A program made the translations under genes and the position numbers. DNA of 64,000 nt from Siphonodentalium dalli (taxonomy: Eukaryota > Mollusca > Scaphopoda > Gadilida > Siphonodentaliidae): the NCBI GenBank assembly GCA_032622095.1, contig CP136065.1, forward strand, positions 207,370,151 through 207,434,150. The letters are read 5' to 3'. This document shows positions 63,986 to 64,000 of the stretch, one piece after another; within the stretch, counting starts at the first letter, position 1; each line of letters begins with the position of its first letter. The notes under the pieces were generated by a model, which was given only the letters and a program-made list of their open reading frames with translations, had not been told where the DNA came from and searched no databases.

Positions 63986-64000
63986 TCGAGCCTGGTATCA

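Overview
This is eukaryotic, intron-bearing, AT-rich accessory DNA from a metazoan. The LINE, Gypsy, hAT and Polinton types fit a marine invertebrate, most likely a mollusc or other lophotrochozoan; that assignment is an inference from style, not from a marker gene. Almost everything recognisable is mobile DNA, with long unassigned stretches between. There is no convincing complete host gene, only a duplicated exon-like segment of unknown family (19983-20615, 24835-25345).

The main object is a complete Polinton/Maverick (a virus-like self-synthesizing transposon) at 1598-17913. It has about 1.15-kb terminal inverted repeats beginning AG and a perfect 6-bp target duplication CGGGTG. It sits inside an older LINE whose ORF1 and 5' end lie to the right (17914-19706) and whose 3' tail lies to the left (1182-1597). 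The left half of the element reads rightward: a two-exon protein-primed DNA polymerase B, then a unit encoding a tandem PC4-like protein and a TATA-binding-protein homologue that keeps all four DNA-intercalating phenylalanines. A GC-rich minisatellite and a small antisense gene lie in the probable 5' UTR intron of that unit. The right half is packed leftward with barely separated or overlapping genes: maturation protease, major capsid, small basic protein, penton-like minor capsid, membrane protein with a possible PC4-like tail, chromodomain integrase, two small proteins and packaging ATPase. The ATPase and the antisense gene each carry a frame break. The element therefore has replication, integration and virion genes plus an unusual host-like transcription-initiation pair.

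The second large element is a very young Gypsy LTR retrotransposon at 31757-40360. Its 750-bp LTRs differ at one position that I could see. It has a primer-binding site, gag with CCHC knuckles, a textbook -1 frameshift site (A AAA AAC, 7-nt spacer, 8-bp stem) and a complete pro-RT-RNaseH-integrase ORF. Two extra ORFs follow pol, one with a membrane segment and one proline-rich with PPxY motifs. It is inserted with a TATT duplication into an older fold-back repeat that has an inverted sister copy at 29655-30210.

The rest is smaller transposon debris: a defective hAT with perfect 8-bp TSD (57254-59669), a hAT-like MITE (49383-50205) nested in a long-inverted-repeat element (48238-51375), a three-copy MITE family (706, 30232, 61663), two mariner-like fold-backs (45609, 55271), several large palindromes (43905-44367, 53140-53296, 60410-60975), LINE 3' ends with (TATCC)n or (AAT)n tails, and minisatellites. 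A short motif, AATAAAGAGCGT, recurs across the window and inside the Polinton. All calls are by eye; identity of small proteins and family names should be read with the stated confidences.
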